Shown: in pieces, positions 6,983 to 14,252 of the stretch
Position numbering within the stretch: position 1 is the stretch's first letter
Layout of the letters: every line of letters starts with the position of its first letter
Source of the DNA: Lachnospiraceae bacterium UBA7481
GTDB taxonomy: Bacteria > Bacillota > Clostridia > Lachnospirales > Lachnospiraceae
Length of the DNA: 19,987 nucleotides
Assembly (NCBI GenBank): GCA_002478505.1
Contig: DLOP01000106.1
Span: 1,370-21,356, forward strand
Direction of reading: 5' to 3'
The notes under the pieces: model-generated
What the model was told of the DNA's origin: nothing
What the model saw: the letters and a program-made list of their open reading frames with translations, nothing else
Databases searched by the model: none
Position numbers and translations under genes: made by a program

Positions 6983-7939
6983 ATGCAAATGAAGAAGCGG
7001 GAGAATAAGGAAACTGATACAAATATCAATCAAAATACTAGTGAGGAAAACATGGGAAGGAGGAAGAGAAAGAAAGCAACGATTATTAAGCTGGGGATTT
7101 TTCTGGTTATACTGGTGATAGGGATTGTTGTATACAATCTTAGACTATCCCGGATAGATGAGGATATTTACTTTACGGTTCACCATTATACGAAAGAAGG
7201 GAGTACCAGTACCCTGTACTGTTATGATGCTTCCAAAGACCGAATCATTGAGATGGCGGAAATAGAGGGGGATGTGGAAGGCGCAGTGGATGCGGAGAGG
7301 CAGAGATTGATATACAGTCAACTAACAGATGACGACGGAGATGTGGAATGGTTGATGTATGATCTTGAATCAGGACGGAGCGAGGTTTGTTTTACAGAGA
7401 ACGAAATAGAAGAACTTATCGGAATGAAGATCAGGGAAGTGATTTTTGACCGGACGGATAAAAGTATTATTTATTTAAGATTTTCTCAAATAGTAGATGA
7501 AGAAGAGCGGTTGTTTCTGGCTAAATATATGCTGGAAACAGGAGAAATAACAGATATGCAGGAAATAGATCATAAATATACACTTGTCTGCAATGGAAAC
7601 TTTTATGTTGCCGGTGCGGATCTTCTGGATATTACAACAGACGGAAAAGGGGTATTGGCTTCAGAGAAGGGAGACTCCGGAATAAATTATTTCATAAGTG
7701 ATCAGAATACCGGAAGCCAAATAACGGTTGGCAGAATACCGAATGTCGTATCTAAGCTCATTTCTTATAGACAAATGCAATTTATCGGAGAAAGTAATAA
7801 TTGCGTCTATGTTAGATCTGCAATGACCATATTTGATATTTGGGGAGATGGTTCTATATGGATCAAAGAACCGGGACATATTGCAAAGAAGATATATTCT
7901 TTTTTTCCTAACTTAGGGCATGTAAGAATTTTGTATTAA
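6983..7939 (+). CDS. Membrane-anchored protein, beta-propeller-like ectodomain; unknown function
   Basis: This is a 318-residue protein with a charged cytoplasmic N-terminus (residues 1-35, rich in Lys/Arg/Asn), one membrane anchor at about 37-53 (LGIFLVILVIGIVVYNL), and an outer domain of short strands typical of WD40/TolB-like propellers: STLYCYDASKDRIIEMAEIE, RLIYSQLTDDDGDVEWLMYD, IIYLRFSQIV. I do not recognise a specific family. ATG 6983 lies 7 bases after GGAGG. An internal ATG at 7052 would shorten the cytoplasmic tail but has no better site. It is the last gene of the accessory block and a terminator follows at 8026-8082. The protein is shorter than a complete propeller would usually be, so the C-terminus may be lost. 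Confidence 0.65.
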   Translation: MQMKKRENKETDTNINQNTSEENMGRRKRKKATIIKLGIFLVILVIGIVVYNLRLSRIDEDIYFTVHHYTKEGSTSTLYCYDASKDRIIEMAEIEGDVEGAVDAERQRLIYSQLTDDDGDVEWLMYDLESGRSEVCFTENEIEELIGMKIREVIFDRTDKSIIYLRFSQIVDEEERLFLAKYMLETGEITDMQEIDHKYTLVCNGNFYVAGADLLDITTDGKGVLASEKGDSGINYFISDQNTGSQITVGRIPNVVSKLISYRQMQFIGESNNCVYVRSAMTIFDIWGDGSIWIKEPGHIAKKIYSFFPNLGHVRILY

Positions 7940-8025
7940 TTGTTTTATGTTATTATTGTCTCTGACACGGCAACTGATGTACTGGACAAGCTTTTTTACG
8001 CAGTAAAATATTTGTATTGCAATAT

Positions 8026-8082
8026 AAAAAAGGATGTGGTATCGTTCTTCTTATAGAAAGATGAAGATACTACATCTTTTTT
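8026..8082. terminator. Rho-independent terminator, possibly bidirectional
   Basis: GATGTGGTATC (8033-8043) pairs with GATACTACATC (8066-8076), 11 bp with one G-U pair, followed by six T. Six A before the stem give a matching signal on the other strand. It closes the accessory block. The rest of 7940-8166 is AT-rich and shows no other gene. Confidence 0.8.
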
Positions 8083-8166
8083 AATTCTCTAGAAATAATT
8101 TTGGGAAATAATGTTCCATCAATATTTTTATAAATGAATATAGTTAATAAAAGGAGAAGGTAAGCT

Positions 8167-8820
8167 ATGGCGACAGTGATTGCGATCGACGGACCGGCGG
8201 GAGCCGGAAAAAGCACCATTGCAAAATTAGTGGCAAAGGAGCTGAAGGCAATCTATATCGATACGGGAGCAATGTACCGTGCAATGGCATTGTATTTGTT
8301 ACGCAATCATATAGATATAGAAGATGAAAAGGCACTGGCAGAATGCGTTGCATCGGCGGATATTTCGATCCGTTTTGTGGATGGGGAGCAGCAGGTGTGG
8401 CTGAACGGAGAGAATGTCAACGGTCTGATTCGGACGGAGGAGGTAAGCGCCATGGCGTCGGTCTCTTCCGCAAAAGGCGTAGTGCGCGTGAAATTGGTGG
8501 ATCTGCAAAGAAAGCTGGCGGAAGATCATGATGTGGTCATGGATGGCAGGGATATCGGTACCCATGTGCTGCCAAGTGCGAAACCGAAGATCTTTCTGAC
8601 CGCAAGCTCCAAGGTGCGCGCGAAGAGAAGATATGACGAACTGACTGCCAGAGGAGAGGTATGTGATCTGGATACGATTGAAAAAGATATCATCGAACGG
8701 GATGAGCGGGATAAAAATCGTGAGATATCGCCGCTTCGCCAGGCAGAGGACGCGATACTGGTGGATACGTCGGATATGACGATCGAGCAGGTGAAGGAGA
8801 AGATCATTTCATTGATTTGA
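8167..8820 (+). CDS. cmk: Cytidylate kinase
   Basis: This is a 217-residue (d)CMP kinase, which transfers phosphate from ATP to CMP or dCMP in the cytoplasm for pyrimidine nucleotide supply. The P-loop is IDGPAGAGKSTIAK (Lys15), followed by the substrate-site signature YIDTGAMYRAMALYLL. DGRDIGTHVLPSAKPKIFLTAS and the lid region ERDERDKNREISPLRQAEDAI are typical of the family and all present. The length is usual. AGGAGAAGG lies about 5 bases before ATG 8167. The next genes, ispH and the S1 protein, form a common clostridial neighbourhood with cmk. The last 11 codons are the first copy of a 38-bp tandem repeat that continues beyond the stop. Confidence 0.95.
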   Translation: MATVIAIDGPAGAGKSTIAKLVAKELKAIYIDTGAMYRAMALYLLRNHIDIEDEKALAECVASADISIRFVDGEQQVWLNGENVNGLIRTEEVSAMASVSSAKGVVRVKLVDLQRKLAEDHDVVMDGRDIGTHVLPSAKPKIFLTASSKVRAKRRYDELTARGEVCDLDTIEKDIIERDERDKNREISPLRQAEDAILVDTSDMTIEQVKEKIISLI

Positions 8821-8901
8821 TAGATCAGGTGAAGGAGAAGATCATTTCATTGATTTGATAGATCAGGTGAAAGAGAAGATCATTTCACTGATTTGAACGA
8901 T
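8788..8901 (+). repeat. 38-bp tandem repeat across the cmk stop codon
   Basis: There are three copies: 8788-8825, 8826-8863 and 8864-8901, each starting CAGGTGAA and containing GAGAAGATCATTTCA. Copies 1 and 2 are identical; copy 3 differs at four positions. Copy 1 encodes the end of Cmk (QVKEKIISLI and stop). As 38 is not a multiple of three, copies 2 and 3 are untranslated duplications of coding sequence in the 3' region. Confidence 0.92.
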
Positions 8902-8909
8902 CAATGCAG

Positions 8910-9016
8910 CAATGAGGTTTGCATAACTTGAAGTCAGAACATCTATGTTCCAAAAATGATTTCATTTATGATGTTTTTGGAACATAGATGTTCTGATGAA
9001 AAGTTATGTAAACCGC
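8910..9016. repeat. MITE-like palindromic element, copy 2
   Basis: Outer arms GGTTTGCATAAC (8916-8927) and GTTATGTAAACC (9003-9014) pair over 12 bp with one G-U. After a symmetric 7-base internal loop comes a perfect 22-bp inverted repeat (8935-8956 with 8974-8995) around a 17-base loop. The loop side shares 23 identical bases with copy 1 at 1678-1700 in reverse orientation. The element ends 9 bases before the ispH Shine-Dalgarno, so the cmk-ispH transcript would carry a 34-bp hairpin here. No coding capacity. Confidence 0.78.
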
Positions 9017-9036
9017 AAAGATAAAAGGAGCATGGC

Positions 9037-9954
9037 ATGGAGATCATACTTGCCAAAACCGCCGGTTTCTGTTTTGGTGTTAAGCGGGCGGTGGATCAGG
9101 TCTATGAACAGTTAAAGCAGAAGAAACCAATCTATACATATGGTCCGATCATACACAATGAAGAGGTTGTCAAAGATCTGATAGATAAGGGAGTTGCTAT
9201 CATAGAGACAGAGGAAGAACTGGCAGCTTTAAGAAACGGTGTAGTGATCATCCGATCCCACGGTGTACCCGAACGGATCATAACGCTGTTGAAGGAAAAC
9301 GGACTGGAATATATTGATATGACCTGTCCTTTTGTGAAACGCATCCATGAGATTGTCAGCAGGGAGAGCGTGCACAGCCATATAGTAATTATTGGCAATC
9401 CGGGACATCCCGAGGTGGAAGGGATCAGAGGGTGGTCAAAGACACCCGCTGCGGTGATTGCGACCAAAGAGGAAGCTTGCCTGTATGATCCTGAAGAATA
9501 TCAGTGTCAAAACGGCGTGATTCCCGATAAAACCGGGCAAAATCATCCCGTGGAACAGAGTGGGAAGAAAAGTTCTCCTATCTGCATTGTTTCACAGACG
9601 ACATTTAACTACAATAAATTTCAAGAACTTATTGAAATATTTATGAAAAAAGGTTATGATATAAATATTATGAATACTATCTGCGACGCCACAAGAAAGC
9701 GTCAGGCAGAAGCGAGGGAAATTGCGTCGGATGCCGATATCATGATTGTCGTGGGTGACACACAAAGCTCTAACAGCAGAAAGCTGTATGAGATCTGCAG
9801 GCAGGAATGTACCCGGACGTATTTTGTCCAGACCAGCAGAGATTTAGAGCTAAAGGTTGACGATACTGTGCGTAAGATAGGAATTACAGCGGGGGCTTCC
9901 ACCCCGAATAATATTATAGAGGAGGTTCAAAACTATGTCAGAAGTATCTTTTGA
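9037..9954 (+). CDS. ispH: 4-hydroxy-3-methylbut-2-enyl diphosphate reductase
   Basis: This is a 305-residue iron-sulfur enzyme for the last step of the MEP isoprenoid pathway, reducing HMBPP to IPP and DMAPP. The three cluster cysteines are present: Cys12 (AGFCFGVKRAV), Cys97 (DMTCPFVKRIH) and Cys216 (NTICDATRKRQ). The substrate-binding His residues (PIIHNEEV His40, RSHGVP His75, NPGHPE His124) and the GDTQSSNSRKL and GASTPNNIIEE motifs are also present. The linker at about residues 147-180, before CIVSQTTF, is longer and more polar than I expect. AAAGGAG lies 6 bases before ATG 9037. The 3' end overlaps the S1 gene by 20 bases. Some clostridia carry these two as one fused protein; here they are separate genes, probably translationally coupled. 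Confidence 0.95.
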   Translation: MEIILAKTAGFCFGVKRAVDQVYEQLKQKKPIYTYGPIIHNEEVVKDLIDKGVAIIETEEELAALRNGVVIIRSHGVPERIITLLKENGLEYIDMTCPFVKRIHEIVSRESVHSHIVIIGNPGHPEVEGIRGWSKTPAAVIATKEEACLYDPEEYQCQNGVIPDKTGQNHPVEQSGKKSSPICIVSQTTFNYNKFQELIEIFMKKGYDINIMNTICDATRKRQAEAREIASDADIMIVVGDTQSSNSRKLYEICRQECTRTYFVQTSRDLELKVDDTVRKIGITAGASTPNNIIEEVQNYVRSIF

Positions 9955-11032
9955 ACAAATGCTGGAAGATTCATTTAAAAATATCCATGTAGGTGACGTG
10001 GTGGAAGGAACTGTTATTACTGTAACTCCGGATGAAATAGCTGTTAATATCGGATATAAGTCAGATGGTATTGTTACAAAGCATGAGTACACGAATAATC
10101 CCACCGTTGATCTTACAAGCGTTGTGAATCCGGGAGATAAGATCAACGTCAAAGTGATCAAGATGAACGACGGAGACGGTCAGGTCGTATTATCCTATAA
10201 GAGGCTGATCGCGGAAAAGGTAAGTAAGGTGCTGGAGGATGCGTTTAACGAGGGAACGGTACTGAAAGCGGTTGTTTCGGAAGCGGTAAAGGGCGGATTG
10301 AAAGTCATTGTAGATGATGTGCCCGTGTTTATTCCTGCAAGCCTTGCGTCAGATACGTCAGTTAAAGATCTATCTGTGATGGAAGGACAGGAAGTAGAGT
10401 TTGTAGTTACGGAATTTAATCCGAAAAAGAGAAAATATATCGGCGACTGCCGCAGGGTATTGAAAGCGCGTAAGGAAGCGATGCGTGCGGAGATTATTGC
10501 GCAATTCCATGAAGGGGATATTATTGAAGGTGTTGTACGGAATGTAACTGCCTTTGGTGCATTTGTGGATATCGGCGGAGTGGATGGACTGCTTCATATT
10601 TCTGAGATGAGCTGGGGACATGTGGATAAACCCTCTAATGTGATGAGCAAGGGCGATACCTTGAAAGTGATCATTAAAGAGATCAAGGGTGATAAGATTG
10701 CCCTGAGTGTCAGATTTGATGAAAATAATCCATGGTTAAATGTGGCTGATAAGTATGCTGTCGGAACGATCGTAACAGGTAAAGTTGCAAGGATGACGGA
10801 CTTTGGTGCGTTTGTGCAGCTTGAGGAGGGAATTGATGCACTGCTTCACGTATCGCAGATTGCCAGATACCGGGTTGAGAAGCCGTCCGACGTATTAAAG
10901 ATTGGTGATGAGATAGAGGCTATGGTAGTTGATCTGAATGTGGAAGAAAGAAAGATCAGCTTAAGCATGAAGCGGCTTGCTCCGGAGACAGAGGAAGTGG
11001 CTGAGGATGCTGCAGGGAGTGAAGAGGAATAA
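9935..11032 (+). CDS. rpsA: S1 RNA-binding domain protein (30S ribosomal protein S1-like)
   Basis: This is a 365-residue protein with four S1 OB-fold domains at about residues 19-90, 106-174, 193-260 and 275-348. The last two are most canonical (GVVRNVTAFGAFVDIGGVDG with LLHISEMSW; GKVARMTDFGAFVQLEEGID with ALLHVSQIA). Domain 2 is the most divergent. An acidic tail (ETEEVAEDAAGSEEE) ends the protein. S1 proteins bind mRNA and aid translation initiation on the ribosome. The four-domain form is usual in Firmicutes and shorter than the six-domain enterobacterial protein. GAGGAGGTTC precedes ATG 9935 inside the ispH 3' end, so the two genes overlap and are likely co-translated. Confidence 0.92.
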   Translation: MSEVSFEQMLEDSFKNIHVGDVVEGTVITVTPDEIAVNIGYKSDGIVTKHEYTNNPTVDLTSVVNPGDKINVKVIKMNDGDGQVVLSYKRLIAEKVSKVLEDAFNEGTVLKAVVSEAVKGGLKVIVDDVPVFIPASLASDTSVKDLSVMEGQEVEFVVTEFNPKKRKYIGDCRRVLKARKEAMRAEIIAQFHEGDIIEGVVRNVTAFGAFVDIGGVDGLLHISEMSWGHVDKPSNVMSKGDTLKVIIKEIKGDKIALSVRFDENNPWLNVADKYAVGTIVTGKVARMTDFGAFVQLEEGIDALLHVSQIARYRVEKPSDVLKIGDEIEAMVVDLNVEERKISLSMKRLAPETEEVAEDAAGSEEE

Positions 11033-11060
11033 ACTATATATCGTATGGTGAGGAGTTACC

Positions 11061-11837
11061 GTGCTGAACGATTATGAATCTTTCAAAAAACAAATTCTGA
11101 AAATGACGGGCATAGATTTAAGCGCTTATAAGGAAAAGCAGATGAAGCGCAGAATCGATGCCCTGATTGCAAAATATGAAGCTGCCGATTATGACAGCTT
11201 CGTTTTGTTGTTAAAAAATGATAGGGAAATATATGAAACATTTGTGGGATATCTGACAATCAATGTTTCGGAATTTTATCGTAATCCGGATCAGTGGAAG
11301 TATATGGATGATGTAGTGATCCCGGAACTGATCCGTAAATTTGGCACCAATCTGAAGATATGGAGCGCTGCCTGCTCTACGGGCGATGAACCCTATTCTT
11401 TGGTTATGGCGTTGTCTAAACATATCCCGATCAATCAGATCACGATCACGGCGACGGATATCGATAAGCAGATCCTTGCAAAGGCGAAAGTAGGGATTTA
11501 TGGGGAAAAGTCAGTTGCGGGAGTTCCAATAGATCTGCGGAAAAAATATTTTGAAAAGATCGGGGATGCATATAAGATTTCGGATGAGATCAAAAACAGG
11601 GTGGTATTTAAGCAGCATAATCTTCTGGCGGATCCTTATCCGAAGGATTATCATATGATCGTGTGCCGTAATGTATTGATCTATTTTACGGAAGAAGCGA
11701 AAGATGAGGTATTCCAAAAGTTCTGTCATTCGCTGGTGTCGACGGGGATTTTATTTATTGGGAATACGGAGCAGATCATTACATATAAAGAGATGGGATA
11801 TGAGAGAAAGAGTTCTTTCTTTTATTGCAAGAGATGA
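11061..11837 (+). CDS. cheR: CheR-type protein-glutamate methyltransferase
   Basis: This is a 258-residue methyltransferase that would transfer methyl groups from S-adenosylmethionine to glutamates of chemoreceptors in the cytoplasm. The N-terminal CheR helical domain covers about residues 1-75 and ends in the conserved YLTINVSEFYRNPDQW. The SAM site includes KIWSAACSTGDEPYSLVMAL (residues 99-118), TATDID (acidic residue binding SAM ribose), and MIVCRNVLIYF (199-209). It starts at GTG 11061 with GAGGAG 5 bases upstream. No cheA, cheW, cheB or cheY is in view, so this may be an orphan CheR or belong to dispersed chemotaxis genes. Its only likely partner in the window is the divergent receptor-like protein at 18206. 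The following gene overlaps its 3' end. Confidence 0.88.
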   Translation: MLNDYESFKKQILKMTGIDLSAYKEKQMKRRIDALIAKYEAADYDSFVLLLKNDREIYETFVGYLTINVSEFYRNPDQWKYMDDVVIPELIRKFGTNLKIWSAACSTGDEPYSLVMALSKHIPINQITITATDIDKQILAKAKVGIYGEKSVAGVPIDLRKKYFEKIGDAYKISDEIKNRVVFKQHNLLADPYPKDYHMIVCRNVLIYFTEEAKDEVFQKFCHSLVSTGILFIGNTEQIITYKEMGYERKSSFFYCKR

Positions 11838-12363
11838 GAATCATAACATTTTTTCATCGAAAATGAAATATAATATTGTGATTAAGAGGTTTGAAAAGAT
11901 TATGGGAAAAAGGCTTCCGGCAAATAAAGAGGAGAAGTTTCGGCTTATATTGAAGGAAATCCGCAAGAACTCCCGGTTTGATGAAAATGAACAGTATATA
12001 CAGCATGGAACGACTACTGTAAAAGAGCATTGTATCAAAGTAGCGCATACTGCGTATTTTATGTCTCACCGTTTACATATAACGGTACATGAGGAAGAGT
12101 TGATCAGAGGTGCGTTGCTTCATGATTATTTCCTTTATGACTGGCATGAAAAATCATTAAAAAATTCCATTCATGGCTTTACGCATCCGGGGAAAGCCAT
12201 GCGTGAAGCGTCTAAGGATTTTGATCTGACAAATATCGAAAAAGACATGATACAATCCCATATGTTTCCTTTGACTGTTAAACCGCCAAAGTATCGGGAG
12301 GGCGTTCTGCTTTGTATTGCAGATAAGCTTTGCGCACTTCAGGAAACGATAGGAGGACATTGA
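11800..12363 (+). CDS. HD-domain phosphohydrolase-like protein
   Basis: This is a predicted metal-dependent phosphohydrolase. From ATG 11800 it has 187 residues with the HD pattern: His77 (VKEHCIKVAH), His108-Asp109 (GALLHDYFLYDWHE), then IHGFTHPGKAMREA and IQSHMFPLT. The closing CIADKLCALQET is also typical of this small HD subfamily, whose substrate is unknown. The start is uncertain: ATG 11800 overlaps cheR by 38 bases with a weak AGAG site; ATG 11863 would give 166 residues and remove the unlikely first 21. The frame is open back to 11704, but those codons lie inside cheR and look random. Close packing with cheR suggests co-transcription. The next gene's Shine-Dalgarno lies within its last codons. 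Confidence 0.78.
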   Translation: MRERVLSFIARDENHNIFSSKMKYNIVIKRFEKIMGKRLPANKEEKFRLILKEIRKNSRFDENEQYIQHGTTTVKEHCIKVAHTAYFMSHRLHITVHEEELIRGALLHDYFLYDWHEKSLKNSIHGFTHPGKAMREASKDFDLTNIEKDMIQSHMFPLTVKPPKYREGVLLCIADKLCALQETIGGH

Positions 12364-12365
12364 TC

Positions 12366-13277
12366 GTGTATGAATTGTTGACAACGCCATTCCTTCTTGG
12401 AATGGATTTTGCTACATTGACTTGTGTCATGATGTTCTACAGCTTTATCGGCTGGTTTTATGAATCTACGATTTTTTCACTGGTGGAACAGGGGAAACTG
12501 ATGAACAGGGGATGTTTTATCGGACCTTATCTGCCGATCTATTGCGTTGTGGCAATCTTGAATCTGTATCTGCTGGACGGCATGGAAAGTTCTTTTAAGA
12601 TCGTACTGATTTCCGCATTGACCTGCTGCGCGGTAGAATATTTTACATCATGGACGCTGGAAAAGATTTTTCATGCAAGATATTGGGATTACAGTTATTT
12701 CCCTTTGAATATCAATGGGCGTATCAGCGTTGTGTCAGGCGCATTTTTTGGAATCGCCATTCTGTTTCTGATCAAGGTGCTTCATCCGTTTGCAATCGTA
12801 ATGATGGCTAAAATACCTGAACATGTCCGCGTGGCGCTAGGGGTGTTTTTCTGGGTATTGTTTTTGGTGGACGCTACCCTGACAGTGATCGGCATGTGCA
12901 ATCTGAACCGTAAATGCAAAGAGATCTATGATGCCATTGACCGCAATATTGAGGCGGGATTTGACAAGATGAACAATAAAAAAGCATATCTGAACCGTTT
13001 TAAGATTGTTAGGGGAAGTAAAACCCTTGTGGTAAAATTAAAGGGTATCAATAAGAAATTTGTTTCTATGGAGACACGTATCATAGAAGCTTATCCCGAT
13101 TTTCATTCTTATAGTTATGGGGAGATTATGGATAAGATGAAGGATACATTGTCGCGGAAAAAGAAGTATAAGGGATTAGAAGTTGTTGAAGATAATGAAG
13201 GAATAGATTTAGGAGAGGACTTGGAGACGGAGGAACATTTAGAGGATAAGTCGGCAGATATGGAGAAAAATGCATAG
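12366..13277 (+). CDS. CmpB-like putative ABC-transporter type IV membrane protein
   Basis: This is a 303-residue integral membrane protein with about five hydrophobic segments in its first 185 residues, matching the family labelled putative ABC-transporter type IV (PF06541). The opening MMFYSFIGWFYESTIFSLVEQGKLMNRGCFIGPYLPIYC and the later LEKIFHARYWDYSYFPLNINGRISVVSG are the conserved family signatures. Despite the label, transport has not been shown for the family and no ATPase gene is adjacent. The C-terminal 110 residues are soluble, charged and end in a highly acidic tail (DLGEDLETEEHLEDKSADME). I chose GTG 12366, 9 bases after GGAGG; an in-frame TTG at 12360 is too close to that site. 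A bidirectional terminator follows. Confidence 0.8.
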   Translation: MYELLTTPFLLGMDFATLTCVMMFYSFIGWFYESTIFSLVEQGKLMNRGCFIGPYLPIYCVVAILNLYLLDGMESSFKIVLISALTCCAVEYFTSWTLEKIFHARYWDYSYFPLNINGRISVVSGAFFGIAILFLIKVLHPFAIVMMAKIPEHVRVALGVFFWVLFLVDATLTVIGMCNLNRKCKEIYDAIDRNIEAGFDKMNNKKAYLNRFKIVRGSKTLVVKLKGINKKFVSMETRIIEAYPDFHSYSYGEIMDKMKDTLSRKKKYKGLEVVEDNEGIDLGEDLETEEHLEDKSADMEKNA

Positions 13278-13288
13278 TAGATAAATGC

Positions 13289-13320
13289 TAAAACTGGATT
13301 TAATATCAAATCCAGTTTTA
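13289..13320. terminator. Bidirectional rho-independent terminator
   Basis: TAAAACTGGATTT (13289-13301) pairs perfectly with AAATCCAGTTTTA (13308-13320) around a 6-base loop: a 13-bp stem with A-run and T-run flanks. It lies between convergent genes and can serve both. Confidence 0.9.
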
Positions 13321-13338
13321 CAATCTGTAAAAGCGTTT

Positions 13339-13866
13339 TTAATACGTTACGGTAACTGTGACGTCATCCCCCTCAGGAATCTCACCCATTAGGATATCTC
13401 CGATATAAGAGAGATAAGACATAGCCGCTTTATATTGGGCTTGTGCATTGTTTCCGACCTCTGGCAGATAATTTCCGTCGGCAAACGCTTCATGGTAAAG
13501 ACGGGATGCTTCGCTCATATAGTAAGCGGCATCATCCGCCATGGATTCGATGGAGGAGTATTCTTCAGGAACTTCTAATGCAGCCATATCTTGAAAGGCT
13601 GTATTCATCAGGTCCAACTGCGTAAGCATATCGGTGACTGCGGAGTTGGCGGACGGATTGATCGCATCCAGCGCGGAGGCGGAAGTGGCAATTGTTTCAT
13701 AACACGAAGTCATACTCTCGCGGTAGGCGTCGATTTTTTCTTCCTCTTTATTTTTTCCGCAGGCGGTCAAAAAGAGGCTTGCCGTTAATAAAAGACATAC
13801 CTTCAATGAAAAGGTGGCTGCCGGACATAATTTCTTACTATATGGATAATCAGTATATTTTTTCAT
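13339..13866 (-). CDS. Small predicted lipoprotein, unknown function
   Basis: This is a 175-residue protein on the minus strand. A charged start and a hydrophobic stretch (FSLKVCLLLTASLFL) lead to the lipobox LTAC, with Cys36 as the likely lipidated residue, so the mature protein should be anchored on the outer face of the membrane. The remaining 140 residues look helical (SCYETIATSASALDAI, MLTQLDLMNTAFQDMAALEVPEE, DDAAYYMSEASRLYHEAF), rather like small helical-bundle lipoproteins, with a short Thr/Val tail. I recognise no named family. On the minus strand GAGGAAAC lies just before ATG 13866. The gene stands alone and converges on the CmpB-like gene across a bidirectional terminator. Confidence 0.85.
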   Translation of the reverse strand: MKKYTDYPYSKKLCPAATFSLKVCLLLTASLFLTACGKNKEEEKIDAYRESMTSCYETIATSASALDAINPSANSAVTDMLTQLDLMNTAFQDMAALEVPEEYSSIESMADDAAYYMSEASRLYHEAFADGNYLPEVGNNAQAQYKAAMSYLSYIGDILMGEIPEGDDVTVTVTY

Positions 13867-14146
13867 GTTTCCTCACCATTATTTATGATATCTGTAGTAT
13901 CTGCATTGTTAAATATATTTATGCGTCTTTCTTTTGCAGTTTGTTTTTGGATTTAAAGCCTGTTATTTTTCTTTATGCTCTGAAAGAATGCATAAATATA
14001 GTGCCTAATGACATAAGTACTATACCATATATTGTAAAGTTTATCAAGTTTTATTGTTTCTTCATACAGAACAATTAAAAAATAATACCTTTTAAATAGT
14101 GGCAGCTTTGCAAGTATGCCGGATATGTAATTGTCTAATTGAGTTA

Positions 14147-14175
14147 TTGTCAACGGAGTAGTTATTTGATAAAAT
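14147..14175 (+). promoter_or_regulatory. Sigma-A-like promoter of ilvB
   Basis: TTGTCA (14147-14152) and TAAAAT (14170-14175) are separated by exactly 17 bases, close to the TTGACA/TATAAT consensus. Transcription should start near 14182, about 70 bases before ilvB. Confidence 0.65.
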
Positions 14176-14196
14176 AAAAATGTTTTTAGTATTTTC

Positions 14197-14228
14197 ATTT
14201 AATAACGTAAGTTATTTAATAACGTAAG
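14197..14228 (+). promoter_or_regulatory. Perfect 15-base direct repeat in the ilvB leader; possible operator
   Basis: ATTTAATAACGTAAG occurs at 14197-14211 and again at 14214-14228, a 17-base period. It lies just downstream of the predicted transcription start, where a bound repressor would block elongation. The segment also holds the palindrome GTTATTTAATAAC (14211-14223). No regulator gene is adjacent. Confidence 0.5.
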
Positions 14229-14252
14229 ATTATTATTTCAGAAAGGAAATCT

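Larger units (their letters stand above)
13867..14252. other. AT-rich intergenic region between divergent genes
   Basis: This 386-base stretch separates the lipoprotein gene (minus strand) from ilvB (plus strand). The ilvB promoter and a direct repeat lie in its last 110 bases. I see no T-box or leader-peptide attenuator: with the predicted start of transcription near 14182, the leader is only about 70 bases. The part 13880-14140 shows no ORF with a ribosome binding site. A short inverted repeat TATAGT/ACTATA (13998-14026) is too weak to name. Confidence 0.5.

Noticed and set aside
8788..8901. CRISPR array
   Set aside because: The repeats are directly adjacent copies of the cmk 3' end with no spacers, and no cas genes are present.
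11704..11799. Longer start for the HD-domain protein
   Set aside because: These codons lie in the cheR body in another frame and read RYSKSSVIRWCRRGFYLLGI, which does not resemble the family N-terminus.
13692..14078. A 128-residue plus-strand frame running out of the lipoprotein gene into the intergenic region
   Set aside because: It begins antisense to the lipoprotein gene, is very rich in Phe, Ile, Tyr and Cys as expected from AT-rich non-coding DNA, and lacks a ribosome binding site.
13867..14252. T-box or leader-peptide attenuator before ilvB
   Set aside because: The predicted leader is about 70 bases, too short for a T-box, and has no run of Leu, Val or Ile codons behind a start, nor a terminator hairpin.
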